Assembly (NCBI RefSeq): GCF_037042905.1
Contig: NC_087249.1
Span: 12,343,501 to 12,407,500 of the forward strand
Length of the DNA stretch: 64,000 nt
Reading direction: 5' to 3'
Source: Lytechinus pictus
Lineage: Eukaryota > Echinodermata > Echinoidea > Temnopleuroida > Toxopneustidae
In this document: positions 1 to 12,282 of the stretch, piece after piece
How the letters are laid out: every line of letters starts with the position of its first letter
How positions within the stretch are numbered: the stretch's first letter is position 1
Made by a program: the position numbers and the translations under genes
The notes under the pieces: model-generated
The model's input: the letters and a program-made list of their open reading frames with translations, nothing else
Databases searched by the model: none
What the model was told of the DNA's origin: nothing

Positions 1-39
1 GGAAGGATTTGGAAAAAACATATTGTTAGATATTCTCCT

Positions 40-165
40 GGGGCCCGTAAAGCTTAACAATGGTTGTAGAAATTTTTAACGATTGATTGCATTGACTACA
101 ATGTACAATCAATCGTAAAATTCAAGCTTACGATTAATTGCTTACCTTGGTGTTACGGGACCCTG
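40..165. mobile_element. Palindromic MITE, GGGCCCGTAA family, copy 1
   Basis: The two ends are inverted copies: the left begins GGGGCCCGTAA, and the right, read in reverse complement, begins CAGGGTCCCGTAACACC. The interior is also self-complementary around 'attgactacaatg', with CGATTGATTG facing CAATCAATCG. A second copy lies at 4089-4221. No coding capacity. The superfamily is not clear because the target duplication cannot be read. Confidence 0.7.
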
Positions 166-175
166 ACCATGGAAT

Positions 176-1590
176 TGTCCACAAGGATACTACAGTCATA
201 TCCTTGCCCCAATGGAGCAACTTAGACGAACAGTACTAGGCATTCAGAGCCGTTGTGCGTAATTTCATTTTTTCCCCTCCGGATAGTCATTTCGAAATGT
301 GACTTATTCCTTTGCACGTAAAGACGGTGTTTAATATTTAGAGTTAAGGTTTAGATATATGATATGATTTGTGTGATAATGTAGTAGTCGGATCACGATT
401 CGATATTATCAAATGTAAAATTGTAGAATCAGCCTTCTTTTAACTGAAAAACAAACTCCACAATCGTTCACGTGTTGTGTTATATGATGGAATCATAGGT
501 GAATGACAAGTTCAAATTCAGCTATTATTCTTTACTGGTCGAAGATATTGTATTGATTTAACCATACACATAACCTTCTTCTGTAATAAGCCTCATTTAA
601 ATCATGAGGCATGGACTTGTAATTTGAAACGATGTCAAGTAGCCCTCCATGGAATAACTACCTGTTTTATCAATTGACTTAAAAAGGAGATCTTCAATTG
701 CTATCAAAACAAAGATCATTAAGTCTTTACGGATATATGATCATAAATCTTTAGGTCAGGCAGAGGCCAGGTAATTAGCATTTCTACCTCTCTTAAACGG
801 AAAGGCATACAATCCACTGCTTACCACTTAATCATCTAAACATTTTTTTGCTCCATGAATCTAACTTAAACATGCATGTCATTCTAGTTGGGGTACATAT
901 GGTCGGAAAGATATGCCGTTCGGTTGTCAAAAAGCACGGATCATTCAGCAACAGTTGATACGCGGGTCTTTACACTCTATCTTACCCGCCATCTTTCTTT
1001 TCCCCCTCTCTATTCTACTCCTCTAGTTTTCCCCGTATGCTACTAGCCATATGAACTGAAGCCATTGCTCTCACCAGACAAGCGTTGCAACACTTGCACC
1101 CATATGGATACGGACGGAGCTTAGCAGACAGGAAGAGAAGAATTAACAGCGAGGAATGGTATGGAGAGACAGAGTGTCAAAATAGGACTCTGAAAAACAC
1201 ACCATAAACGTGACAGAATATCTGCCTTGAAACATGCCAATTCGAGATATACCGTATACATGGTATAGTGGTATAGACCACGTTAGACATGCTAGAGAAG
1301 TTCAGCTTCATACAAAATTAAAAATGCCTTCATAAAAAAGGATTATTGTAATCTCTGAGCGATATAACTTACACGTATCGGAAAACAGATTTTGTCATTT
1401 CTAATTTTATCTATACTAAAAATGAGATAAATAATAACAGGACTAAGAATAATACACAATAATAGCATTTTCCGACAGTTGCATTAGTTCATAAAATTAG
1501 GAAAAAAAATAGTAAGAATATCTTAAAGTACGAAAACTATTTCCTTGATTAAAGATAAATACCTTTTATCTGACTGATAAGTATTACGTT
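176..1590. other. No gene recognised
   Basis: AT-rich unique-looking sequence. All frames are broken by stops at short intervals, and I see no RNA gene and no obvious transposon ends. Confidence 0.5.
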
Positions 1591-1599
1591 GTATTTAGG

Positions 1600-1792
1600 C
1601 ATCACTCGGTCTCCTGTATTGGACAACACACTGGTGGCAGTGAATGCATGGTGAATACCAACATGACCGCCTTTAACATAACCATGTTAAGCAGGGCCTG
1701 CTGGGAGAACAGTTTTCGGAACTGAAGTGGCTACCCTGGGTAAAATATGAGGTTTATTATTATTATTATTATTATTATCATTATTATCATTA
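1600..1792 (+). mobile_element. SINE/LINE 3'-tail-like fragment ending in (ATT)n
   Basis: The segment ends in 'gtggctaccctgggtaaaat' followed by a TTATTATT run at 1751-1792. A conserved stretch with a 3' ATT microsatellite is typical of retroposon 3' ends, and other tails in this window (8480, 27060, 33100) are built the same way. No tRNA-like head is visible, so it may be 5'-truncated. Confidence 0.4.
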
Positions 1793-3330
1793 CCGCCTCC
1801 AGTTGCCTCCTGAAAGAATAATTCATCGTATCCATAACATCGACATAAATCACTAAAAACGCAGGATGCACTTTAGAGATTTGTAACTTTCGCGATAGCA
1901 GGGAAATAATTTTTCTCCTTCTTTCTCTCGTTTTTTAAAGGAAACATATATTTTTTTTATCTCTCTCTTACTCTTTCTTTTCTTGTAACATATTGATATC
2001 AAAACAAGTTGACAATTACTTATAATTTCATTAATAGGGAAACTATAAATTACAAGCTCTGCTTTTTAAATAGTTTGCCCTTCATATTCTCATCTTATTG
2101 ATATATCTGTCTCCAATCCAAACGTTCAATTGTATAACATTTGTCTGATTTATTATGAATTATGGTGATGTATTGTATTATTTTATTATCAATGATTTAC
2201 TGTCTTTCGATGGACGTTACATTGTATTTGATATTTTATGAGATATTAAAATAAACCAAACTGAAAAAAAAGTACTTAGTTAAGTCATAAGGGGTTAGGA
2301 AACAATGAAACTTCTCAAGAGATTCGCAGTCTTTTGGATTACAGTGGAAGAAGATCATCCCTTTTTACGCCACACTGACGCGTAGATAAGTCTCACCTTT
2401 ATCACTAAGCATTTTCAGAACTGATCTTTAGGTATACAAACAATCTTAGCAGGGGATTAACAATGAGGCTCTTACTTAAAATGCAGATACTTGAGACGAC
2501 TCGAGAGATATAGAAGAATAATATACCGCGCAACTGTGGATACGAGTTTATTCAACAGATTAAGAAATGGCAATCGTGTCACTGGTTTTTGAAATCTTAT
2601 ATTCTATTCTTTGTGAACAATCATCGATACTTGATATTCGGCATAAGATATTCCGTTGCCCTTGCCAGATTGCCGGATTAATCACTGATTTCCGTCGATT
2701 GTCAGATTGTATCTATTGAATTCTGTTTGTCTATGGCTCTATAAGTACACAGGCGTAACCAATCCTCAATTGATGAATTCCATTTGTTTTTGCGGGCTTA
2801 GATAGAAGTACTGCTTCATACGATGATGTTGAATTGATAGGATTAACTGATTGATATTCTATTCGACCAAGTTCCGCTCAATTATATTTAGGATTATTGA
2901 TATTCGTATTGGTAAGAGCGTAAAAGATATAGGAGATCGATATGAGGAGCGTTTCGTGAAGAGTTTTATACTGCAAATCCTTGAATTTGATTGGCTGAGA
3001 AGTAATATATCAGTGAAAGTCACTGACAATTTTTTTTTTTTCAAGTACTCCCTTCTTCTTACCATGGCTTTAGTTACATGGATACTGTTGTTGAAACAAA
3101 ACAAAGCTAAGGACATTTGGAACTTAATTACTGATTCATATTAACATGTTCTTCGTTGAATACAAATTTGCATTTCTTCGGCTTCTTCAAATATAGTTCA
3201 TACGCCCAAAATTGCAACCATTGTTGTGTATGATGTATCTTCATGCAATTCCAGTAGTGCCGATCACGTATTCCCAAATAATGAAAAGGCAATAAATTAT
3301 CGCAATAAAAAGGACACATAAAGAAAGACG
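1793..3330. other. No gene recognised
   Basis: AT-rich, with C/T runs near 1915-1985. The open frame at 2851-3144 (97 codons) matches no family I recognise, has AT-rich composition and lacks splice or promoter context, so I do not call it. Around 2215-2275 the sequence (TTACATTGTATTTGATATTT, then an A-rich end) resembles a LINE 3' end, only weakly. Confidence 0.45.
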
Positions 3331-3334
3331 AGAA

Positions 3335-3440
3335 ATTATTGAATATGAATGAATGAATGAATGAATTTGAATTGAATTTATTAGAACTTCACTGGCAATT
3401 GCCAGTATTTTGTTCATAAGAAAAAGTACAAAATATGAAT
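3335..3440 (-). mobile_element. Possible LINE 3' end, minus strand
   Basis: A (GAAT)n run followed by 'ttgaattgaatttatt' resembles the 3' end of the LINE at 42842-44150, which ends in the same TTGAATTGAATTTATT motif. Only the tail region is present. Confidence 0.35.
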
Positions 3441-3744
3441 ATGATGGAGGAGTGGAAGGGCATAATTATTTTTCCGTCGTACTGAAAAATATGGAGATTG
3501 GATTTCGTCCAATTTTATCTTGAAAAAACTTTAAATTTCGACGGTTTATTTTCGAAAATATGCCAAAGCAGACTTTTTACTTCCGTTTCCAAAAGTGTTG
3601 ATCGGCTAATAAATATGATCATTCGATAAAAATAATCATACTTGGCAGGGTAGTTCTGATGGAAACTTAAATAAGAGGTCGGATAAAGCGAATATTAACG
3701 ATCCAACGAAAACTTGCAACTTAATCCATACAAATGTAGTAACA

Positions 3745-4040
3745 GTGAAAATACAGAGCCTCCAAAACCTTCATTTAACGGGCCCCAACTGGTTTCTGTT
3801 TATCAATGTTGTAATGACAGAAATTATTTATCTACAAATTGTGTTTAATAAAAGATTACTCGATTCCCTTCGTAAAAATGACAAATAAATATTAATAAAA
3901 GTCAAGATTGTGGTCATTTTTAAAGACGTATCAGGGGGAAAAAAGAGCCTCCACATTCTTCATTTCACGGGTCTCAGACAGGTTTCTCTTTATCAATATC
4001 GTTACGATAGATATCCCTTACCCACACGCTTTTCTATAAA
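3745..4040. repeat. Local tandem duplication, period about 189 bp
   Basis: The segment from 3755 ('agagcctcc...cttcattt..acggg') recurs from 3944 with the same order of short blocks (agagcctcc, cttcattt, acggg, ggtttct, tttatcaat) and scattered mismatches. Two diverged tandem copies; no coding frame. Confidence 0.6.
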
Positions 4041-4088
4041 ATAAAGCTCTACTACTATACCAAAGTATTCGAAAGAAATCCAGTACTG

Positions 4089-4221
4089 TGGCCCGAAACA
4101 CAAAGCTTAGGAATGATCGTAGAACATTTTTCTACAATTGATTCCATTGACTACAATGAACAATCAATTGTAAGAATCAAGTGTACGATTAATCGTAAAA
4201 CCTTTGTGTTACAGGACCCTG
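4089..4221. mobile_element. Palindromic MITE, GGGCCCGTAA family, copy 2
   Basis: The left end is GGCCCGAAACACAAAG; the right end in reverse complement is CAGGGTCCTGTAACACAAAG. The centre repeats 'attgactacaatg', as in the copy at 40-165, with self-complementary flanks (CAATTGATTCC facing ACAATCAATTG). Non-autonomous, non-coding. Confidence 0.72.
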
Positions 4222-7200
4222 ATGTAAGTTCTTTATGACATTTGATATTTGGTAGGTAATAAACTTTTGACCATCGTTAGAGAGATAACTAAAGCTAAAT
4301 CACAAAACTGTTGAACTGATGTTAACATAATTAAGAAACCGAGTGATGAAACACTGCAAGAAATTGTATATTGTGCCTAAAATCTTTCATATCATAATAC
4401 GTTTTGAGTAAAATGCATAAACGTCGACAATCCACACACAAATAAACAATAAACAATCTGTGACGTAATGTCTTTCTAGATAACCTGTTTGTGACTTTGA
4501 AGGGCGTGGAGTTGAATCAGATCCAAACTGTTTCATCGGAAAAATAAACTTCCGTCGTTGAAAGTTGGCTCAAGGTACTTCTCTCTTATGAAGATAGCAT
4601 CGTATGGCAAGGAAAATAAGAGGTTCGCAGAGCGCCCAGGAAACCAGAGTAGGAATACATTGATAATAATCATATTTGAAGATGAATGTGGTTGGAATTA
4701 TCCGAATGATTTCAAGTAACTTTGCTGGAAAAATAAATTAAGTTATTTCCTTCGACTACAGGAGGTAACCTTGTAGGTTCCAGATTGTTTCGTAGTATGT
4801 TACTTGTAATTGTTTGGTACAACGGGCCCTGTGCTTGAATAAACATATTTTAATTTGAATTATCATGATAACCCGTTTTTGGTGATAAACCATAAACGCC
4901 TTTTGGAGGTTTCGTTATGAAATACACTGCACATGATACCTGCTTACATGACCAAAGAAAGTAGTTCTTTAATACATTTTATTTTGATTCTATTTTGTAG
5001 CAAAAAAGTTATAAATACCTTTTAAATAGATAGTGAATGTACAAAGGGACCGTTATGACCCGAGATGTTCTAGTAGAATTATCATGTGTATACAATTTCC
5101 TAAATCCTGAAAGACAATTATCATTTAGGTATAATGATATGTATCAGTGTTGTATTCAACAAAGCCCTAAAGTCACATAAAGTCGTTTGTTTACTGCCGT
5201 TACTTTTCAAAAGCCCACAAACTAATAAACCTGTGCTTTTTAGCAGGCCTCTCATTTTGCACAAAATATAAACCTTTTACTGGTGTCGTACTTCCTTCAT
5301 TATTGATTTATCTCAACCCTACTCGTGGTACAATCTTTCGTATAGTAGCGACATGTATCACACTGTTTTTTTTTCTCCTTGCTTTGTGTTTTTATCGAAA
5401 ATGAAAAAAATGCACTAAAAATTAAGTTATTCTAGTCTCTACTCAATTTCCTTCTAATCAGAATTCATATTCATCATTGGTGTGATAATTGCTATTTATA
5501 ACTTTTCAGTCATCGGTTATATTAATATCTATTTATATTGTCACTGATATTCTACAGTTTCTTTGACCAGTGAAACAAACAGAGATGCAGTGACCAGACA
5601 ATTCTTAATCAAAACATTGTAGCAATCGTGACTAAATATGGCCACTGATTGGAAACATGCCAATGGGAGAGGGAGTTGAGACATAGCCAAGGCAGCAAAT
5701 ACAAAAAACAACTTTGAGAAAATATCAACAAATATGAATAATTGAAGGATAAATAGGTTATTTTCAGTAACAAGGCTGATAATAGTAGATAATAGAATGA
5801 ATGTCATTAAAAGTGGAATGCTGCTCAAATAAAAAGAGGGGAAAGTATTCAAACAAGTACATGTAGATAAAAGTTTAAGCTTTATCAGACATAAAATGAG
5901 AAATATTTGATAAATGTTTGTTTCATAGTTACAAAAAGTTTTATTCTCTATACCTAAGGAGACATCAAATTGGCCACATTGATGATGTGACAGTGATTTA
6001 AAGTATACCACTCTTCCATTTTGCTCCTTTACGCAAAATGACAAGAAATAATAATATTTCCACAAATTTACTTCAAAGTATATTTATATATATACATATA
6101 TATATTTCCATTAGGACTTAAAACAAAGTACTACCTGTCTTATATTTCAATTACTGTCCTAGCCCCTAGGGATATAGATATGGGAAATCATAAATCCCTG
6201 ATAATATATTACCTACCAGATGGAATTTGTCATAATTTACTTACCACATTTAAAAACTGAACTTTACATAGTCTTAGTGATCTCATTTTCGAACCTGCCA
6301 TAACTTTCTTAATCCTTGCCCGATTGCATTTAAACTGTCGCCATTCTGTTTATTATTATTATTATTATTTTAGCTCCTCCGTCACACAACACTTTTTGAA
6401 AGACTAAGGTTGGATACCCCTTTTAACTGATTCGTGTTTTTTTTTGTCAACCATAAACCAAGATTTGGTAGAACGACATACGACTGTATATTAGAATTTC
6501 AAAATCAGAATTTAAAGTACACATTAGTAATACATGTAATAAAAAATAGTGTAGTGAAACATGAAGAGATAAAGATCAAGGGGTAGTGGTAGTCTTGAGA
6601 AATTAAATGAACTTCTCCTGACATAGTTATGGTTGGATATTTAAGATGAGACAGATTAGCAAATGTAAGGGGGAAAGGCTTAGCTATAGCAAGATAATTT
6701 GGCAATGATTAGAACCCTTATCGTTCTTCTTAAAGTAATTAATTCCTATCTTTATGCCAAGTTGAAATATCTTTGCCAAACACGATATGGCGATGTCTCA
6801 CAGAATAACCAAGGAGCTCCTTGGAATAACCAACCGATAAAGTAGTTACGCAATGCTGTGTCAAGTAGTCTCTATGTGTTTTCGAACCCCAATCCATGAT
6901 CTTTTTGTTGTATTTAATAAAATTGCGCTGTGAGTACGAATTTTGTTCAGAAATAAACGTGTCTGATCATAGAGCAAGGTTTTCTTTTCGTCTCTGGAAA
7001 AAACAATGGCAATGTGCTTCACGGTGACATTTTGGTATTTTACAAATTGGGATCTTTAAAGGAATAAAATTACTCAACTCTGAGCATACACTTTCGTTGC
7101 CTCAACACTTCCTCTTAGCCATCTACTAATTCTCCAAACAGAAAAGAATAAGATAGCCTTAAATGCTTTGATATTTAGTAAAATACTTGATGGACGGGTT

Positions 7201-8050
7201 AGCTAAGCTTAGTTCGTAGGAAGTGGATTAAATTATGGAGATATTTTTAAGCGCACCGTGGACCTGGGATTAATCATCTATCCTGGGGAAAGAAGGGAGG
7301 CATTTCCAGTGTCAAAATAGAGTCTGCGCCGTGCTATAATAGTACTATACCATCATTTTTACGGTTCTCGTCGGTTTGTGGGTGATATTGAAAAAGAGGC
7401 CTCGTCAGACGTTTTCCTATGGGGTCCCTGAGGAAGCAACGACTGTCATGTGGGTATTTCAAGAATAAATAAAACAGATGGAAACGATGGTGGGGGAGTT
7501 ACTAGGGGAATACGAAAAAGGATATAACGTAAGAGAGGAGAATGGGGTTGGGTGAAGAAAAGAGAAACATCAAGTGGAATAATGTTACAGAAGGGCAAAA
7601 AAAAAAAGTAGAAATAACCTACCGGGTGATGGTAGCAAGGGTAATAGGAACAAAGGAAGGAAAAAAGATATTATTACATTAATGAAGGGACAGGGCAAAG
7701 AATTAGAGAAACGGAGAGAAAGAAAAAAAAGTAAAGGCACTATTCAGGTAAGATGTCTATTCATACGTCATGTACGTGATGTCAATTTATAATGAAGTAA
7801 CACTATTCGACCAGGGATTTGTAATTCCTCCACACATTCATAAAATTCATTCACATTCGGTATCTGTTTTAATGCAATTATAAAGAGTTTTATTTCAATA
7901 TTAGATTCCATAATCTTTTATCTCCCTTCTCTTGTCTCTCTTTGTCTTCGATTTAGTATTTCATTACTAGTGTGATTAACATTTTAGTATAATGTACATG
8001 TATTTTCTTTCATTCTGGGTTGGCCTCTAAAAATCTTTCTTCCCTCTGAC
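4222..8050. other. No gene recognised
   Basis: Long AT-rich stretch. The longest frame (minus, 5541-6065, 174 codons) reads as a hydrophobic protein rich in Leu, Phe and Ile with no recognisable domain; AT-rich DNA easily produces this. An (ATT)n run sits at 6350-6371. The region 7380-7740 is purine-rich on the plus strand. Confidence 0.45.
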
Positions 8051-8062
8051 CATAACGTTCAT

Positions 8063-8110
8063 TACTCATGTCACTGGCGGATCCAGGGGGGGGGGGCACA
8101 GCCGACCCCT
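8063..8110 (+). mobile_element. hAT-like terminus fragment followed by poly-G
   Basis: CACTGGCGGATCCAGG directly followed by a G run is a recurrent end motif of non-autonomous hAT elements; a variant occurs at the ends of 37566-37717. No matching right end was found, so this looks like a solo or degraded end. Confidence 0.3.
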
Positions 8111-8479
8111 GCAGCCCTTTGAGAGGCACAGTTAAGATTTGTAATGTAAAAATGCCGTTAAAAAGTTTGCCCCCCCCCCCTCTCCTTGAAAGTGGATACT
8201 TTTTTTTTGCTTGTCAAATCTTTTCTCGCGAAAGTAGTTTCATCAAATCAAATAATTTTATGTAAATTACACGATTGCTTTTTTTCTATGTATTAATATA
8301 TGTTTATCTCTGAGGAGAAATAAAATAATATCGTAATTGAGAATGTCAGAAACAGTTTGAACTACCGTGATCATACATTAAAACTTAATCTATAGCTTTC
8401 TCATATCCATATACTGAAGATACGCGCTCAGAGGCCCTGATCCATGTAATTTTCTCTTATTTCCTTTTCGCAGCGCTTT

Positions 8480-8545
8480 GAGCGCATAATCAATGTGGAT
8501 TTGGCGCTTTAGAAATACTTTTTATTATTGTTATTATCTATATTA
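8480..8545 (+). mobile_element. Retroposon 3' tail (GCGCTTTAGAAATA + ATT run)
   Basis: 'cgctttgagcgcataatcaatgtgg...ggcgctttagaaatac' followed by TTATTATTGTTATTATC parallels the 3' ends at 27060-27140 and 33080-33142. 5'-truncated; only the tail is visible. Confidence 0.5.
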
Positions 8546-10560
8546 AATTACGAATAGAGGCAGCTAATTGTTTAACACACTAAATTTTATTTTTTCAAGC
8601 AAACCTCTTTGTTTAGTTTTACTGAAACCGCCACATTGAAGAAGACGTTGACATCACAAGAGGAGGATATTAAGACCACAGGTCTTCTGAAACCAAATAT
8701 CACAAGAGTGAGGGGTAATTATAAGGTAATGGCAGCGATTCGGTTCGACCTGCGGAGCATTTCACGTAACAAATAATCAAAATCTTTAACTGACTAAATG
8801 TTATAAGCTACTGAATACCTGATTTCTAATTGGCTCAGAGCAAATTTGTCAGTAAAACTCTCTGACAATTTGTTTCATGAAACACTTCCCCGATGACTAC
8901 ATCCATCCAACGAGGTCCTCCCCTTGGCATTTCAGTGAAATATGGAGCATGACCGCGGGCCTGGAGTCGACCTTTCTAAGGTTCTGCCAAGATGAAATAG
9001 ATGAAAGTTTCTTATTTCTTATTTCATAAACGAAATTTATAATTTGGAGGTAATTAGTAGTTGATTTGAAGCCAGGGGTTGGTCTCCCTTCATCGTGATT
9101 CTTTTCCGTGTAGACTTGGATTATGAAGATAAAATGATGCCGTGGGCGACGTGGAAGGGGGGGGGGTGTTGTCTAGAAGTAGTTTGAGGAAAGAGTTCAT
9201 TTAATGAGAAAATATCGTATGAAATGATTGTATATATTTACAGAGACTTGGATTCAATCTGAAAAATAAATTGACTTTCTATTAGAATAAATACCTTTGA
9301 TATCAAAGACGTGTGAATTTTCCTCCCCAAAAAGTATTGAAAACAATTTAGGCAACGTGAATATCAAGTTTTGATTCACTCATTAAATTATCAAGTTTAG
9401 TTAATACTCAGTACCCCTCCCCAACTCCCATGTTCGAGTGGGCTTGATGGTGAAGGGGTAAGGCGATGGTATATTTCAGTATCACAGAAATGTCAAGGTG
9501 TCCTTTAATCGAACAATCGTCTGGAAATATGTCTTGAGTCATGTCTAAATTTATAAACATGAAATGAGCGAAAGGTTTGTTATGTGATGCGAAATGTCTT
9601 TGCAATATATATACATATGTGTTCATTCATTAACTGCACATTGTTTATCATACATTTCGTAATACAATTTATCAATAGAAGTTATGAAGGGCTTCGTTTA
9701 TTCATTTTTTTTTCATCTGTCTACCTATAGCCATTTGTAAAATGAATCTGTTTAAACTGAAAAAATATTTTGGATTTTGATTGACATAGTCGCTGCGAGG
9801 ATGGTAATTAATTAGCTGTTTTTTAATTATCATACAACGATGCAATTACTTTTCCTATCATGATTTGCAATATTTATTATATGACGAAAGGATTCATGCT
9901 ATTTACAAGTAGTGAGCGGTGGAAGACGGATAAGAAATTAATGACCTTTTAAATCAGTTGTATTTTCATGGAAAATAGAAAAGTAGAAAATGAAGAAAAA
10001 ATACAATTGAAGTGGTCAAAAGCAATATAAATTGTAAGCATTGGGCCTACGCTTACGAATAAAGGGTCAGCAAGAATATATATATATTATTCCTTTTTTT
10101 TTCTTTTTCATATCAATGTTTGGGATTCTTTTTTCAAAAAAGATCTCTGTAATGTTACTCAGTGGCTTTTAGCTTTAAATTTGCTCCTCTATTTACAGGC
10201 AGGTGTCAGGATATCATCTTATCAGCACTTTCTCTGACTCACTAGTTGACCAAATGAGGCACCTCAAAAACAATTTGCAAACCTGCTCTTCAAACTCTCT
10301 CTCTCTCTCTTTCCTGCTCCTCTTTCATTTGTTTGTTATTTGTATGTACATTATGTATGTAATTCATTCATTTATATGTATTTATTACGTTTATAGATTA
10401 AACGTAACATTTACAAACATATTGATATATATAGAAATATACAAGAAATAGATATATCTTATGGAACGAGGAGACAGCTTAGAAGGCAGAGAAGCCTTAT
10501 TGGTGGTGCCACCAAAATATCAAAAACAAAATATACCAAAAATAAACCTTACAATATATA
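8546..10560. other. No gene recognised
   Basis: AT-rich with short frames only. A G run occurs at 9160-9168 and a (CT)n run near 10296-10312. Confidence 0.45.
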
Positions 10561-10579
10561 ACACCTAAAAACATAAAAC

Positions 10580-10645
10580 AGCTTTCTCTCTCACTTTCTC
10601 TTTCTTTCGTTATCTCTCTCTCTTTCTCTCTCTCTCTTTCTTTTT
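10580..10645. repeat. CT/TTTC-rich microsatellite
   Basis: Runs of CTCTCT and CTTTCT. The overlapping minus-strand frames of Glu/Arg/Lys repeats are a by-product of this tract. Confidence 0.8.
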
Positions 10646-10760
10646 CTTGTAACTGTAATAGTAGTATCTCTTTCTTTATGATATATTTCTGATTTATGTT
10701 TTGCATTCTCTCTTTTGATTCTCTTGTTGATTACTAATAAATAGCACAAAAACTTAAATA

Positions 10761-10768
10761 CAGTTAGG
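10761..10768. repeat. Left 8-bp target-site duplication of the hAT-like element
   Basis: CAGTTAGG here is repeated exactly at 11640-11647, directly outside the two inverted ends of the element. Confidence 0.85.
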
Positions 10769-10871
10769 CAGGGGCGTCGATCCATTTTTCAGATTGGGGG
10801 GGGGGGGGGCAAAATCATTAACGTTCCAAAGGCGCTCGATCGTATAAGACACCCATCCACACCCCCCCCCC

Positions 10872-10910
<39 letters not shown>

Positions 10911-11639
10911 GACTCATGAGACACAGACACGTATCTCACCAACAAATTAATGCGAGCGCGAAGCGCGAGCTGATTTTTTAAAGGATACTCACAGGAAAAG
11001 CGTGCCTGTTTAGGGCTGTTTGAAACTCATGAGGATACATATCTCACTACACAGATAGTACGAGTGCCGAAAGTGAGCTGAAATTTCTTTATATTCTGAC
11101 CTGAAAGCTTGATATTCTAAGCATTTTTGGTACTAATGATTAAGATTGGTATCTAAAAGAAGAATAGATGCGAGCGCGAAGCGCGAGCTGATAATTTTGA
11201 TATTTCGATCTGAAAAAATGACAGTTTAATGGAAGTTTTTGATAAAGAACAAGATATATATCCAAGAAAAGATGATTGCAAATCGAAGCAGGAGTTCTTT
11301 TGAAGCTTAAAACTGAAAATGGGACATTTACATTCACCTAATCAATCATGAAAAGTATGGGTTTTTACTACAGAAATGATGCGAGCGCGAAGCGCGAGCT
11401 AAAATTTTTTATATTCCAATCTGAAAAGCAGACATTTTGAGCACGATTTTAAATAAAGAACGAGTTGTATATCTCAATCTCGCTTGCTGAACATTACAAT
11501 CTTTTTTTTGTTGGTATATCCGGAATTATTGGGGGGGGGGGGGGCAAAATGATATGTTTGCCCCCCCCCCCAAATATTTTCATTGGTGGGGCGATCGCCC
11601 CCCTGCCCCCCCCCCCCCCCCCCAGGATCGACGCCTCTG
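10769..11639. mobile_element. Non-autonomous hAT-like element, 871 bp, with intact ends
   Basis: The termini are a perfect 14-of-15 inverted repeat: left CAGGGGCGTCGATCC, right (reverse complement) CAGAGGCGTCGATCC. They are flanked by the 8-bp duplication CAGTTAGG, the target length of the hAT superfamily. The ends carry long G or C runs (10796-10810, 11531-11570, 11600-11623). The interior has repeated units built around GCGAGCGCGAAGCGCGAGCT at about 10953, 11169 and 11381, with a degenerate copy near 11069. It also has an (AC)n(AT)n tract at 10872-10910. No transposase frame exists; glycine- or proline-rich frames here come from the homopolymers. Exactly matching ends plus duplication suggest a fairly recent insertion. 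Confidence 0.88.
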
Positions 11640-11647
11640 CAGTTAGG
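11640..11647. repeat. Right 8-bp target-site duplication of the hAT-like element
   Basis: CAGTTAGG, identical to 10761-10768. Confidence 0.85.
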
Positions 11648-11962
11648 TAACTCTTCTTTGGCTCATCTTCCTCGGAACAAATGAGTTCCATCGTTCCTGT
11701 CATTTCTGTTGGCATATTAGAACTGTTACAATCTGATAGACAGCTTCGTGCTTCTTGAACAGTCCGAAAACATTCTAGTCCATTTCAAATCGTACTGCTT
11801 CCAAACTGCATGCATTTTGATAGTCAAAGTTGACATGACTGTAGTAAAAAGTTACAACATATATCGAATCACTATTGTAAAAGCATCATCACCGCGAAAG
11901 CCTTCTATTCTCTGACTTGTAAAAGTAGACACAATGTTAGTCATAACGACCACATTATATAT

Positions 11963-12282
11963 TCGATTCTACCATCAGCGCTACAACAGTTGTAATAATA
12001 CTATACACATTAGCTGGTTTAGTAAAAAAAATCACTTTTTAAAAAAAAATACTCGATTCTAATTTAAATAATCCGAATCATCGTCAGAAAATATAAAGAC
12101 TGAAAACATTTGCGCATCGATTCTAGCGTCAGCGCTACAACTATTGTATTAATACATATACACATTAGCCGGTTTAGTATAAAAAAAAAATACAGTATCA
12201 CTTTTTAGAAAAAAAAATCGATTCAAATTGAATTAATCTGAATCATCGTCAGAAAATATCAAGAGTGAACACAATTGCGCAG
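11963..12282. repeat. Tandem duplication, period about 154 bp
   Basis: Unit 1 starts at 11963 (TCGATTCTACCATCAGCGCT) and unit 2 at 12117 (TCGATTCTAGCGTCAGCGCT). Both contain, in order, GCGCTACAAC, 'tacacattag', 'ggtttagta', an A run, 'aatcatcgtcagaaaatat' and 'ttgcgca'. Divergence is modest. Non-coding. Confidence 0.75.

Noticed and set aside
5541..6065. 174-codon minus-strand frame with hydrophobic stretches
   Set aside because: No recognisable family, no splice or promoter context, amino-acid content expected from AT-rich DNA. Could be revisited if transcripts exist.
11465..11715. Gly/Pro-rich frames on both strands
   Set aside because: Produced by G and C homopolymers inside and at the end of the hAT-like element.
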